Source: Schaalia sp. ORNL0103 | GTDB lineage: Bacteria; Actinomycetota; Actinomycetes; Actinomycetales; Actinomycetaceae | Assembly: GCF_019429565.1 (NCBI RefSeq) | Contig: NZ_JAHXSA010000001.1 | Span: forward strand, 372,001 to 436,000 | DNA length: 64,000 bases | Direction: 5' to 3' | Shown here: in pieces, positions 17,089 through 26,221 of the stretch | How the letters are laid out: every line of letters starts with the position of its first letter | How positions within the stretch are numbered: the stretch's first letter is position 1 | Program-made: the position numbers and the translations under genes | Notes under the pieces: generated by a model | The model's database searches: none | The model's input: only the letters and a program-made list of their open reading frames with translations | What the model was told of the DNA's origin: nothing

Positions 17089-18440
17089 TCCTTCCCCTGC
17101 AGGTGTCCCCGGCCTCGCCGATCCTGGATGTGCCCTCCGTGGCGCTCCTGGTTCTCGCGGTCGTCGCCCTGGTGTCCGCGTCTGTCGCCCAGAGCGTCGA
17201 GCAGGCCGTCCAGCGCCTGACTCTGGCCGGCGTCGAGGACCTCATCGAGGAAGAGCGCCGGAACGCGCGCATCCTCTACGGCCTCGTCGATCACCGCCAA
17301 CGCACCCTGCTGTCGCTGCGCGCCTTCCGTACATTCTGGCAGGTCGTCTTCGCCGTCATGGGCACGATCATCCTGGTCGACACCCGCCTGCCGTGGTGGG
17401 CCGTTGCCCTCATTGCGGTGTTGGTGATCGCGGCCCTGCAGCTGCTCTTCGTGTCCTTCCTGCCCGCCCAGTGGGGCGCGCGCAACCCCGAGGGTATCGC
17501 CCTGGCGGGCACCAGGTTCGCGGACCGCCTTGCGCGTCTCAGCCACCTGGTCGATCCCCTCCTGACCCGCGTGCGCTCCTCGCGCCCCGCCCCCGAGCCC
17601 ACCGAGGCCCAGGTGCGTGCCGAGCTCATCTCCGACCTGCGTGAGATCGTCGACGAGGTCGGCGAACCCGAGAGCTTCGAGGAAGAGGACCGCGACATGG
17701 TCCGCTCCGTCCTCGACCTCGGGCACACGCTCGTACGCGAGGTCATGGTGCCGCGCACGGACATGGTGACCATCGACGCCGACACGCCCGCCCCCTCCGC
17801 CCTGCGCCTGTTCGTGCGCTCCGGCTTCTCGCGCGTGCCCGTCGTGGGCGACGACGTGGACGACATTCGCGGCATCCTGTACTTCAAGGACCTGGTCTCG
17901 CGCTGGGAGGCCACGGGTGGCCAGCTCGACATGCGCGCCGAGCAGATGATGCGCCCCGCCGAGTTCGCCGTCGAAATGAAGCCCGCGGACGACATGCTGC
18001 GCCAGATGCAGGCAGAGCGTTTCCACATGGCCATCGTCATCGACGAGTACGGCGGCGTCGCGGGCCTGGTCACGCTCGAGGACATCCTCGAGGAAGTCGT
18101 CGGCGAGCTGACCGACGAGCACGACCGCCACTCCATCGAACCCGAGGAAGTCGAGCCGGGCGTCTGGCGCGTCCCCGCACGCTACCCGATCTCCGAGCTG
18201 GGCGAGCTCCTCGACCGCGAGATCGAAGACGAGGACGTCGACTCCGTCGGCGGCCTGCTCGCCAAGGCGATTGGGCGCGTTCCGCTGCCCGGTGCGACCG
18301 GCACCCTCGCCGGCGTCATAATGACGGCGGAAGAGGCGCGTGGGCGCCGCCGCCAAGTCTCCACGATCCTCTGCCGCCTCGACCCCGACGCGCAGCTCCT
18401 GACCTCCGATCTCAACCCCGCCGACGACAAGGACAACTGA
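17085..18440 (+). CDS. CorC/TlyC-family CBS-domain membrane protein
   Basis: 451 residues. The N-terminal 130 or so residues have hydrophobic segments (VALLVLAVVALVSASVA and WWAVALIAVLVIAALQLLFV) that anchor it. Two CBS domains follow (VREVMVPRTDMVTIDAD ... SGFSRVPVVG; then MMRPAEFAVEMKPADDML), with HMAIVIDEYGGVAGLVTLEDILEE. A C-terminal CorC/HlyC transporter-associated domain is next (VPARYPISELGELLD). Family members take part in Mg/Co efflux or membrane ion homeostasis; hemolysin labels for this family are historical. The N-terminal membrane part is more diverged than usual for DUF21 proteins. Confidence 0.85.
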   Translation: MILPLQVSPASPILDVPSVALLVLAVVALVSASVAQSVEQAVQRLTLAGVEDLIEEERRNARILYGLVDHRQRTLLSLRAFRTFWQVVFAVMGTIILVDTRLPWWAVALIAVLVIAALQLLFVSFLPAQWGARNPEGIALAGTRFADRLARLSHLVDPLLTRVRSSRPAPEPTEAQVRAELISDLREIVDEVGEPESFEEEDRDMVRSVLDLGHTLVREVMVPRTDMVTIDADTPAPSALRLFVRSGFSRVPVVGDDVDDIRGILYFKDLVSRWEATGGQLDMRAEQMMRPAEFAVEMKPADDMLRQMQAERFHMAIVIDEYGGVAGLVTLEDILEEVVGELTDEHDRHSIEPEEVEPGVWRVPARYPISELGELLDREIEDEDVDSVGGLLAKAIGRVPLPGATGTLAGVIMTAEEARGRRRQVSTILCRLDPDAQLLTSDLNPADDKDN

Positions 18441-18441
18441 C

Positions 18442-19671
18442 ATGCGATTCCCCTCCGATGACGAACTCATGGCCGGCCCCAACGCCTTCGGCGACGCGCG
18501 CATTGAGGTCGCCCCCGACGCCGCCGATCCGGAAGCCGACGCTCGCGCGCAGATCGACGCCGGCCTCGGCGAAGAGGCCGCGGACGAGGCCGGGGCGCAG
18601 CCCGGCGACGACGAGGACCCTGACGACTCCGACGACGAAGAAGAGTACGAGGACCTCGAGGGCCTGGAGGACGAGGAGGACGCCAACCTCGATGCCTTCG
18701 AGGCGATGACCTCGCTGGCTTCCCTGCGCGAGGATGCGGCCGCGACCATCGAGATGCCGGACTTCCCGGAGGACTTCCGCGCCGGCTTCGTCTCGATCGT
18801 CGGGCGTCCCAACGTCGGTAAGTCGACCCTGACGAACGCGCTGGTCGGGCACAAGATTGCGATCACCTCGGGCCGCCCCGAGACGACGCGCCACAACATT
18901 CGCGGCATCGTGCACGGGGACAACTACCAGCTGGTGCTCGTGGATACCCCCGGATACCACCGCCCGCGCACGCTGCTGGGCAAGCGACTCAACGACATGG
19001 TGCGTGAGGCCCTCTCCGAGGTCGACGTCGTGCTCTTCTGCCTGCCCGCCGACCAGCGCATCGGCCCCGGCGACCAGTTCATCGCACGCGAGCTGCGCGG
19101 CATCAAGCGCCCGATCATCGCGGTGGCGACCAAGTGTGACGCCGTGCCGCGCGACCGCGTTATGAAGCACCTGCTGTCCATCGAGAAGCTGGGGGAGTGG
19201 GCCGCCATCGTGCCCGTCTCCTCCGTGGAAGGCAAGGGCATCGACCACCTGCGCGAGGTGCTCGCGCAGACGGTGCCTCTGTCGCCGCCGCTGTACCCGT
19301 CGGGTGACGTCACCGACGAGTCTCGCGACACCCTGATCGCCGAGTTCATCCGCGAGGCTGCCCTGGAGGGCGTGCGCGACGAGCTGCCGCACTCCCTGGC
19401 CGTCCAGGTCGAGGAAATCATCGAGAGGCCGCGTCGCGAGGGCGACGACCGCCCGCCCATGCTAGACATTCACGTGAACGTCTACGTCGAGCGCGACTCC
19501 CAGAAGGCCATCATTATCGGCCGCAAGGGCTCGCGCCTCAAGCAGATCGGCACCCAGGCCCGCGCCCACATCGAGGAGCTGCTGGGACGCCGCGTGTACC
19601 TTGACCTGCATGTGCGCACCGCGAAGGACTGGCAGTCCGACCCGAAGATGCTGGGACGCCTCGGGTTCTGA
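18442..19671 (+). CDS. era: GTPase Era with long acidic N-terminal extension
   Basis: 409 residues against about 300 for usual Era. The GTPase core begins near residue 113: G1 GRPNVGKST (from residue 121), switch RPETTRHN, G3 DTPGYH, G4 ATKCD (a TKxD variant of NKxD). The C-terminal KH domain has the IIIGRKGSRLKQIG loop. Era binds the 16S rRNA 3' end and assists 30S assembly, fitting the upstream ybeY. The extra 110 or so residues include a run of Asp/Glu (about residues 53-78) and are probably disordered. Separated by one base from the corC stop. Confidence 0.93.
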   Translation: MRFPSDDELMAGPNAFGDARIEVAPDAADPEADARAQIDAGLGEEAADEAGAQPGDDEDPDDSDDEEEYEDLEGLEDEEDANLDAFEAMTSLASLREDAAATIEMPDFPEDFRAGFVSIVGRPNVGKSTLTNALVGHKIAITSGRPETTRHNIRGIVHGDNYQLVLVDTPGYHRPRTLLGKRLNDMVREALSEVDVVLFCLPADQRIGPGDQFIARELRGIKRPIIAVATKCDAVPRDRVMKHLLSIEKLGEWAAIVPVSSVEGKGIDHLREVLAQTVPLSPPLYPSGDVTDESRDTLIAEFIREAALEGVRDELPHSLAVQVEEIIERPRREGDDRPPMLDIHVNVYVERDSQKAIIIGRKGSRLKQIGTQARAHIEELLGRRVYLDLHVRTAKDWQSDPKMLGRLGF

Positions 19672-19672
19672 C

Positions 19673-22138
19673 ATGCCCAGCGTCATCCGCGTACGTGGCG
19701 CCCGCGTCCATAACCTGAAAAACGTGGACGTTGACGTTCCCCTGAACGAATTCGTCGCAGTTGCGGGCGTGTCTGGGTCGGGCAAATCCTCCCTGGCCCT
19801 GGGCACGCTCTATGCAGAGGGATCGCGGCGTTACCTGGAGTCCCTGGCGACCTACACGCGTCGGCGCATCTCCCAGGCTGCCAAGGCCTCGGTCGACGAG
19901 GTTGCGCACGTGCCCGCCGCGCTCGCGCTGCGCCAGCGACCAGGTGTACCCGACGTGCGCTCCACCTTCGGTACGGCGACGGAGCTTCTCAACTACCTGC
20001 GCCTGCTGTTCTCACGCGTTGGCTCCTACCTGTGCCCCAACGGGCACCGCGTCCCGCCCGCGCGCAACGTGGCCCTAGAAGTGCCTCTCAAGTGCCCGCA
20101 GTGTGCAGCCTCCTTCTACGGCCTCGGTGCGGAGGAGATGGCATTTAACTCGGGCGGTGCGTGCCCGGTGTGCGAGGGGACGGGCGTCCAGCGCGTCGTC
20201 AACCGAGCGTCCCTCGTGCCCGATGAATCCCTCACTATTGACGAGGGCGCGGTTTCCCCGTGGGGATCCCTCATGTGGAAGCTCATGAAGGACGTCGCCC
20301 GCGAAATGGGCGTGCGCACGAACGTGCCCTTCCGGGACCTGAGCGATGCGGAGAAGGCGATCGTCTACGAGGGGCCCGCCGAGAAACGTCACATCGTCGT
20401 CCCCACCAAGACCGGTGGCGCGGAGCTGGACTTCACCTACTTCAATGCGGTCGCCACGGTCGAAAACGCCTTGTCGAAGGCGAAAGACGAGAAGGCCCTC
20501 GCCCGCGTGGAAAAATACCTCATCACCCGCACATGCCCCGCGTGCGACGGCACGCGCCTGGGGGAACGTGTACGCTCCACGCTGATCGAGGGCATTGACC
20601 TGGGCGAGGCCTCGCGCCTCACGCTCACGGAGCTGCGCGAGTGGGTCCAGCGCGTCCCCGGCCTCGTTCCGGATGAGGTAGCTCCCATGGCCCGCGTCAT
20701 CGTCGAGGAGATGACCGAGCCGATGGATCGCCTTGTGCAGCTCGGCCTGTCCTACCTGTCCCTCGACCGCGCGTCCTCGACGTTGTCCAACGGTGAGCGC
20801 CAGCGCATGCAGCTCGCCCGTGCCGTACGCAACCGGACGACCGGTGTCCTCTACGTGCTGGACGAGCCGACCATCGGCCTGCACCCCTCCAACGTCGACG
20901 GCGTCCTGGCGATCATCCGGGAACTCCTCGCCGACGGGAATTCCGCCGTCGTCGTCGACCACGACACACGTGTCCTCGCAGCCGCGGATCACCTGATCGA
21001 GATCGGACCCGGAGCGGGAGCGGACGGCGGTCGCGTCATCTTCCAGGGCCCCATCAACGAGGCCTCCCATGCCCCCGCGTCCCGCATCGGCCCGTACATG
21101 GCTGGGGTCCGTCGGGTTGAGCGTGCAGCGGCGGAGTCGGATCAGGGCGCGGATATCGATGGGCGCGGTGCGCTTCACCTGGAGACTAACCAGGTCCACA
21201 CGGTGCGGCCCCTGAGTGTTGATATTCCGCTGGGTTCGTTGACGGCTGTGACGGGCGTCAGTGGGTCGGGTAAGACGACACTCGTCCTTGAGTCGCTGGT
21301 TCCCGCGCTGCGTGCGCGCCTTGCTGGTGAGCCTTTGCCCGCGCACGTGCGCGACGTGGACGCCGCCGGTATCTCACGGGTGAACCTGATCGACGCGACG
21401 CCGATCGGAGTGAACGTGCGCTCGACCGTGGCCACGTACTCCGGTGTCCTGGATGAACTGCGCCGGGCGTTTGCGCGTACCGAGGAGGCGCAGGCTGCCG
21501 GGTTGAAGCCCGGTGCATTCTCGTACAACACGGGTTCGCTTCGATGCCCCACGTGCGACGGTACCGGGCAGATCACCCTGGATGTGCAATTTTTGCCCGA
21601 CGTGGACATCGAGTGCACAGATTGTCGAGGGAGCCGCTACGGCGCGCAGGCGTTGCAGATCCGCCGCGATGGGCTTTCGTTGCCGGACATTCTGGCGATG
21701 AGTGTTGACGAGGCCCGGGTGGCCGTGCGAGGGCTGAAGAAGGCGGGAGCGATCCTGGAGACCCTCGCGGGCCTTGGCCTGGGCTACCTAACTCTCGGGG
21801 AGGCCACTCCCGCCCTCTCCGGTGGCGAGGCGCAGAGACTCAAGTTGGCCTCTGAAATGGGTAGGCGCCAGGAGGGCACTCTCTTCGTCTTCGACGAGCC
21901 GACGATCGGCCTGCACCCGGATGATGTGCAGGTCCTCCTGAACGTGCTCCAGCACCTCATAGAGCACGGAGCGACGGTCCTCGTCATCGAGCACGACCTG
22001 GACCTGATCCGTTGCGCCGACTGGGTTATCGACATGGGCCCGGGCGGCGGCATCGAAGGTGGTCGTATCGTCGCGCAGGGCACTCCGAGCGATATCGTGG
22101 ACAGCGAGGCCTCGGTGACGGGCCGCTACCTGCGCTGA
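19673..22138 (+). CDS. UvrA-like ABC ATPase (short UvrA paralogue)
   Basis: 821 residues; canonical UvrA has about 950. Two ABC modules are present. Walker A sites are GVSGSGKSSLALGT and GVSGSGKTTLVLE. Signature motifs are LSNGERQRMQLAR and LSGGEAQRLKLA. Walker B sites are LYVLDEPTIGLHPS and FVFDEPTIGLHPD. Zinc modules include CPVCEGTG, CPACDGTR and CPTCDGTGQ. The first signature has N where canonical UvrA usually has G. The shorter length fits the UvrA2/DrrC-like paralogue class, linked in other bacteria to drug or DNA-damage tolerance rather than core excision repair. The start at 19673 follows the era stop by one base, so it may be read through from era. Confidence 0.88.
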   Translation: MPSVIRVRGARVHNLKNVDVDVPLNEFVAVAGVSGSGKSSLALGTLYAEGSRRYLESLATYTRRRISQAAKASVDEVAHVPAALALRQRPGVPDVRSTFGTATELLNYLRLLFSRVGSYLCPNGHRVPPARNVALEVPLKCPQCAASFYGLGAEEMAFNSGGACPVCEGTGVQRVVNRASLVPDESLTIDEGAVSPWGSLMWKLMKDVAREMGVRTNVPFRDLSDAEKAIVYEGPAEKRHIVVPTKTGGAELDFTYFNAVATVENALSKAKDEKALARVEKYLITRTCPACDGTRLGERVRSTLIEGIDLGEASRLTLTELREWVQRVPGLVPDEVAPMARVIVEEMTEPMDRLVQLGLSYLSLDRASSTLSNGERQRMQLARAVRNRTTGVLYVLDEPTIGLHPSNVDGVLAIIRELLADGNSAVVVDHDTRVLAAADHLIEIGPGAGADGGRVIFQGPINEASHAPASRIGPYMAGVRRVERAAAESDQGADIDGRGALHLETNQVHTVRPLSVDIPLGSLTAVTGVSGSGKTTLVLESLVPALRARLAGEPLPAHVRDVDAAGISRVNLIDATPIGVNVRSTVATYSGVLDELRRAFARTEEAQAAGLKPGAFSYNTGSLRCPTCDGTGQITLDVQFLPDVDIECTDCRGSRYGAQALQIRRDGLSLPDILAMSVDEARVAVRGLKKAGAILETLAGLGLGYLTLGEATPALSGGEAQRLKLASEMGRRQEGTLFVFDEPTIGLHPDDVQVLLNVLQHLIEHGATVLVIEHDLDLIRCADWVIDMGPGGGIEGGRIVAQGTPSDIVDSEASVTGRYLR

Positions 22139-22187
22139 GACTCTGTCGCAGGGAAACATCAGGTGGGTCTTGGCCCAGATAAGCATG

Positions 22188-22217
22188 GTGCCCGGCTGCC
22201 GTGAGGCAGCCGGGCAC
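22188..22217. terminator. Terminator between convergent uvrA-like and lutC genes
   Basis: Perfect 13-bp stem GTGCCCGGCTGCC / GGCAGCCGGGCAC with a GTGA loop. It is centred between two converging genes and so can stop both transcripts. Confidence 0.8.
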
Positions 22218-22235
22218 ACTTACGTCGTGATCAGA

Positions 22236-22910
22236 TCACTTGACGATGACGACTCGCAGGAAGCGGGGGCCGTGCACGCCGTTGACGCGGACGAGCTCGA
22301 TGTCAGAGGTCGCCGAGCCGCCGGCGAGCCAGGTCATCGGACGGGTCGGGTTCTTGCCGAGGATCTCGACGGCCTGCGGTACCGTGGGGACGATGTCGGA
22401 GGCGCGCAGGACGACGACGTGAGTGTCGGGCACGAGCGTGATCGCGCGGCGACCCTGGTCGGGCTCGCCATCGAGGACGATGGTGCCGGAGATAGAGATC
22501 GCGACGCGGCAGCGCGTGACGACGGCATCGATCTGGTCGAGCTCCAGCGTCGGGATGGCCTGCTCGCGGCTGTCCTCGCGGACCGTGCGGCCGTCGCGGG
22601 CGGCGGCCTCCTTGAAGGCGTCGTCCAGGCCGGTGGGGACCACGACGGAGGTGGCCTTCTGGTCGGCCAGGAAGGTCGAGATCGCGTCGGCGACCTCGGA
22701 CTCCTTGGAGACCACGACGACCTTGGCCGAGTAGTCCTCGAGCTTCTCGATCATTTCGTCAATGACGGCCTGCGAACCGGGCGCGTGCTCGGTGGAGCGG
22801 ATGTAGTCGCGGGGGATCGGACGCACCGGACGGTCCTGCTGGGAACGAGAGATGGCGTCGCGTGCGCGAGCCAGGATCGCGGTCTTCGCGTCCATGGTGG
22901 TGGTGCTCAT
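22236..22910 (-). CDS. lutC: Lactate utilization protein C (LUD domain)
   Basis: 224 residues with a LUD-domain pattern: the central VVVPTGLDD region, IDAVVTRCRVAISISGTIVLDGEP, and a late VRVNGVHGPRFLRVVIV end. LutC is one of three proteins that together oxidise L-lactate to pyruvate. The gene starts one base after the lutB stop, consistent with a lutABC operon read leftward. The redox acceptor is not known from sequence. Confidence 0.92.
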   Translation of the reverse strand: MSTTTMDAKTAILARARDAISRSQQDRPVRPIPRDYIRSTEHAPGSQAVIDEMIEKLEDYSAKVVVVSKESEVADAISTFLADQKATSVVVPTGLDDAFKEAAARDGRTVREDSREQAIPTLELDQIDAVVTRCRVAISISGTIVLDGEPDQGRRAITLVPDTHVVVLRASDIVPTVPQAVEILGKNPTRPMTWLAGGSATSDIELVRVNGVHGPRFLRVVIVK

Positions 22911-22911
22911 G

Positions 22912-24534
22912 TCATGCCTCCTTCGGGGTCGTGTTGGTGGTCATGCCGTGCTCGGACGCGAGCGGGATACCCGTCGCGGGGGCGTCGGTGCGAGGCGCGT
23001 TGGCATCGGAATCCTTGTGGGTGCGCTTCCACCACTGACGGAAGGTCTCCTTGGGGGCGACCGGCAGGTCGCGTGCGCGCGTCCACAGCGAGGCCGGGAA
23101 CGGCAGTGCGCCGATGGCGCCCTTCTTCGCGAAGAGGCGTGTCGCCTTGGTTGGTATGTTCGCGGCCTTCCACAGCTTGGCGTTCGACATGACCGGGGTG
23201 GTCACGCCCATCGCGAGGTCCCACACGTCGGGCACAAGGTTGCGCTTGACGTCGACCGTGCGCGCACGCATGTGGATGAGGATCGTCGGGATGTCGATCT
23301 TGACGGGGCAGACCTCGCCGCACGCTCCACACAGGGAGGACGCGAAGGGCAGGGTGTGCACAGGATCGTGCTCGTCGAGGCCCTGGGTGAGCTGCGGGGT
23401 CAGGATCGCGCCGATGGGGCCCGGGTAGACGGAGCCGTAGGCGTGGCCGGAAGTGTGCTGGTACACCGGGCAGATGTTCATGCACGAGCCGCAGCGGATG
23501 CAGGCGAGGGCCTGGCGGCCGATCGGGTCGGCGAGGACCTTGGTGCGGCCGTTGTCCATGAGGATCAGATGGAATTCCTGGGGGCCGTCGCCGGGGGTGA
23601 CGCCCGTCCACATGGAGGTGTAGGGGTTCATGCGCTCGCCGGTGGCGGAACGAGGCAGGAGCTGGGAGAAGATCTCGATGTCCTGGAAGCGGGGGACCAG
23701 CTTCTCGATGCCCATCAGCGTGATGAGCGTGTCGGGCAGGGTCAGGCACATGCGGCCATTGCCCTCGGACTCGAAGATCGAGACGGTGCCGGTTTCCGCG
23801 ACGCCCATGTTGGTGCCGGAGACAGCAACCTTGGCGTGCAGGAACTTCTTACGCAGGTGGGAGCGTGCCGCGGCGGTCAGCTCGGTCGGGTCGTCAGAGA
23901 GGTCGCGAGGAGCGTCCTCCATGCGATCCAGGAAGATGCCCCGGACCTCGGAACGGTTGCGGTGGATCGCGGGGACCACGATGTGGCTGGGCATGTCGTC
24001 GGCCAGCTGGACGATCATCTCGGCGAGGTCGGTCTCGCGAGCGTGAATGCCCTGTTCCTTCAGGTACTCGTTGAGGTTCGTCTCCTGGGTGGCCATGGAC
24101 TTGACCTTGACGATCTCGTCGACACCCTTTGACTTGATGATGTCTGCGATGATGCGGTTGGCCTCGTGCTTGTCGCGCGCCCAGTGGACGATGCCACCGC
24201 GCGCGGTCACGTTGCGCTCGAACTCTTCGAGGAGCTCGGGCATGCGCGACTCGACCTCGAACTTAACGGCCTCGGCTGCGCTGCGCAGATCCTCCCAGTC
24301 CGGCATTTCCGCGACGCGCTGTCCGCGCTTGGTGCGGATCGTGCGGGTGGCGTGGCCCAGATTGCGGCGCATCTGGGTGTTCGCCAGGGTCTTGTGAGCG
24401 CCCTGCGGGAACGTGGGGCCCCAACGGAGGGTGTCCTCGGGGATGGAGACGGTGGTGCGCCAGCCGCCGGTGTGGGCCGCAGCATTCGCGTCGTCGGAGA
24501 CCACGCCGGGCATACCGATGAATGTTTCAGACAT
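22912..24534 (-). CDS. lutB: Lactate utilization protein B (iron-sulfur, LUD domain)
   Basis: 540 residues. The N-terminal LUD domain includes VAVSGTNMGVAETGT. The C-terminal part has two 4Fe-4S binding clusters: CIRCGSCMNICPVYQ (about residue 340) and CGACGEVCPVKIDIP. The last 80 residues continue past the usual LutB end with DLPVAPKETFRQWW, common in the longer form. It is the electron-transfer subunit of the LutABC complex. It lies one base after lutA and one base before lutC. Confidence 0.93.
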   Translation of the reverse strand: MSETFIGMPGVVSDDANAAAHTGGWRTTVSIPEDTLRWGPTFPQGAHKTLANTQMRRNLGHATRTIRTKRGQRVAEMPDWEDLRSAAEAVKFEVESRMPELLEEFERNVTARGGIVHWARDKHEANRIIADIIKSKGVDEIVKVKSMATQETNLNEYLKEQGIHARETDLAEMIVQLADDMPSHIVVPAIHRNRSEVRGIFLDRMEDAPRDLSDDPTELTAAARSHLRKKFLHAKVAVSGTNMGVAETGTVSIFESEGNGRMCLTLPDTLITLMGIEKLVPRFQDIEIFSQLLPRSATGERMNPYTSMWTGVTPGDGPQEFHLILMDNGRTKVLADPIGRQALACIRCGSCMNICPVYQHTSGHAYGSVYPGPIGAILTPQLTQGLDEHDPVHTLPFASSLCGACGEVCPVKIDIPTILIHMRARTVDVKRNLVPDVWDLAMGVTTPVMSNAKLWKAANIPTKATRLFAKKGAIGALPFPASLWTRARDLPVAPKETFRQWWKRTHKDSDANAPRTDAPATGIPLASEHGMTTNTTPKEA

Positions 24535-24535
24535 G

Positions 24536-25333
24536 TCAGATCACCTGTGCGCTTTCGGGTGCGAAGGAGATGTTGCCTTCGAAGGGCTGGTCCTTAGTGG
24601 ATGCCAGGATCTCGGCGATGTGCATGGGGCGGACACCCGAGTTGAGGCGGGAGAGGCCGCCGCCGACGTGCATGAGGCACGAGTAGTCGCCCATGACGAG
24701 GACCTCGGCGCGGGTGGACATGACGTTGGTGACCTTGTCCGCGAGCATCGACGTGGAGGTCTCGGAGTTCTTCATGGCGAAGGTGCCACCGAAACCGCAG
24801 CAGACCTCGGCGTCGGGCAGGTCGACGAGGGTCAGGCCCTCCACGGCGCGCAGGAGACGGTAGGGGCGGTCGCCGACCTTTGCCACGCGCAGCGAGTGGC
24901 AGGTCGGGTGGTAGGTGACGGTGTGCGGGAAGTATGCGCCCACGTCCTCCAGGCCCAGCACGTCGGTGATGAGCTCGGTGAGGTCGTAGGTGTGTTCAGC
25001 GATGCGCTGGGACTGCTTTGCGAGATGCTCGTCGCCCACGTGCTTGGCGACGACCTTCTGCTCGTGGCGCGCTGCACCGGTGCAGGAGCCGGAGGGGACG
25101 ACGATGGCGTCCCACTGGCCGTCGAGCACGGGCTCGAAGGTCTTGACGTGGTTGCGGGTGATCTTCGCGGCGTCTTCGAAATAGCCGGTATTTGCGTGCA
25201 TCTGGCCGCAGCAGACCTGGTCTTCAGGGAAGACGACCTCGTGGCCGAGGCGTTCAAGCAGGGTCACTGTGGCCTGGGCAGCCTGGGGGAACATGACGTC
25301 TGCCAGGCAGGTGGAAAAGAGAGCGATGCGCAC
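24536..25333 (-). CDS. lutA: Lactate utilization protein A (CCG-domain iron-sulfur protein)
   Basis: 265 residues with two CCG-type cysteine-rich domains: CCGQMHANTGYF (about residue 61) and CCGFGGTFAMKN (about 182). A third cluster ligand region is TYHPTCHSLR. This is the GlpC/HdrD-like module of LutA. First gene of the leftward lutABC operon, which breaks down L-lactate. It is separated from the lactate permease gene (28759-30420) by an inserted accessory cluster. Confidence 0.93.
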   Translation of the reverse strand: MRIALFSTCLADVMFPQAAQATVTLLERLGHEVVFPEDQVCCGQMHANTGYFEDAAKITRNHVKTFEPVLDGQWDAIVVPSGSCTGAARHEQKVVAKHVGDEHLAKQSQRIAEHTYDLTELITDVLGLEDVGAYFPHTVTYHPTCHSLRVAKVGDRPYRLLRAVEGLTLVDLPDAEVCCGFGGTFAMKNSETSTSMLADKVTNVMSTRAEVLVMGDYSCLMHVGGGLSRLNSGVRPMHIAEILASTKDQPFEGNISFAPESAQVI

Positions 25334-25644
25334 TGGGGGATCCTTCCTCGTGGGTGCTGTCCACCTCAGGTTATGACTGGGTCCGAGGTCCCAGCGGCCG
25401 TTTTTGTTCAGACAAGGTAGGTGGGTGCAGTTATTTGGCTCTTTCGTGCGGAAAAATCACCCTGCGTAATCAATGAAAATTGGCCTCTCATTGGGCGTTT
25501 TAGGACCTTCGGGGCGCGACTTAGCTCAGGGTGAGTTTTCGTTTTTCAGTTTTGCGATGGTTGTGTGCGCGCAAGAGGTCGCCCCGGCCTCGAAAATGGA
25601 CGAGGCCGGGGCGCAGTGAAGAAGGAAGGATAGAGCCCGGGGAA
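25334..25644. other. 311-bp intergenic region upstream of lutA
   Basis: Holds the lutA promoter region (leftward) and a terminator hairpin for the lipoprotein gene. Near the lutA start, CTGGG and CCCAG flank TCCGAGGT at 25378-25395, a possible operator. AT-rich DNA at 25437-25500 could contain the promoter. No gene seen. Confidence 0.4.
25580..25613 (-). terminator. Terminator of the accessory lipoprotein cluster
   Basis: 13-bp stem CGCCCCGGCCTCG / CGAGGCCGGGGCG with loop AAAATGGA, 32 bp beyond the stop of the lipoprotein gene. It carries the CCCCGGCCTCG core that recurs in this genome. Confidence 0.75.
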
Positions 25645-26199
25645 TTAGGGGTGGCCGATCGCTGTGAGGACGAGCAGCTGGCAGTCCTTGGACACCGCTA
25701 TAGCGCTGATGGGCAGGGTTCTGAAATCGGGATTCCCCTTGCCTTTCTCGGGTGGGAGGACGGCGTTGGCGTGATCGGGGTTGATCGTTGAGAAATGGCA
25801 GTTCTCGGGCACGTACTTGTGGAGCCGTGGATCGATTCCGGGCAGAACGCTCGCGTCCTCGGTCGCCCCTTCCATGAGGGTGTCGATTGTCGTGGTGGGG
25901 ACGGTGGCGACTCCGGTCAACCAGTATTCGGGATCCTGATCGAGGGCGTGGAGGAATCCCGAATGGGTGCGAGCGGCGACCACGTTGCCGTCGGTTGCTT
26001 GCATTCCCGGCCAGCGCTCGTTGAACGAGTCGAGGCGTGTCTGCACCTTCGCCTTGCGGTCGCTCGTGTAGGTAAATGGGGCGAAGCGCGGGTCCTGCAA
26101 GCCGTTCGAGCGGGAATTCCCGTGTGTGAAGGGGTTGCACGCGGTGGCGAGAGCCGCGACCGCGAGCAGTGGCACAAGGGTCTTGAGTGCGAGCTTCAT
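25645..26199 (-). CDS. Putative lipoprotein, paralogue of the upstream gene
   Basis: 184 residues from the ATG at 26199, which has AAGGAAC before it; the longer open frame to 26493 overlaps the neighbouring gene. The signal peptide ends in a lipobox (ALATAC, Cys21), then NPFTHGNSR. The mature part shares pattern and order with the next gene upstream: DPRF..FT, E-YW-TGVA-VP-TTI, LPGI-P-L--YVPE-C-F-T and a C-terminal CQLLVLT strand with conserved cysteines. No known family recognised. Last gene of the leftward cluster; probably surface-exposed. A role as immunity or accessory protein for the 394-aa product is possible but unproven. Confidence 0.75.
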   Translation of the reverse strand: MKLALKTLVPLLAVAALATACNPFTHGNSRSNGLQDPRFAPFTYTSDRKAKVQTRLDSFNERWPGMQATDGNVVAARTHSGFLHALDQDPEYWLTGVATVPTTTIDTLMEGATEDASVLPGIDPRLHKYVPENCHFSTINPDHANAVLPPEKGKGNPDFRTLPISAIAVSKDCQLLVLTAIGHP

Positions 26200-26221
26200 A
26201 TTGTTCCTTAACATCGGGGTT

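Noticed and set aside
17010-18923. 637-codon minus-strand ORF across corC and era
   Set aside because: Spans two genes with catalytic motifs on the other strand; composition is low-complexity.
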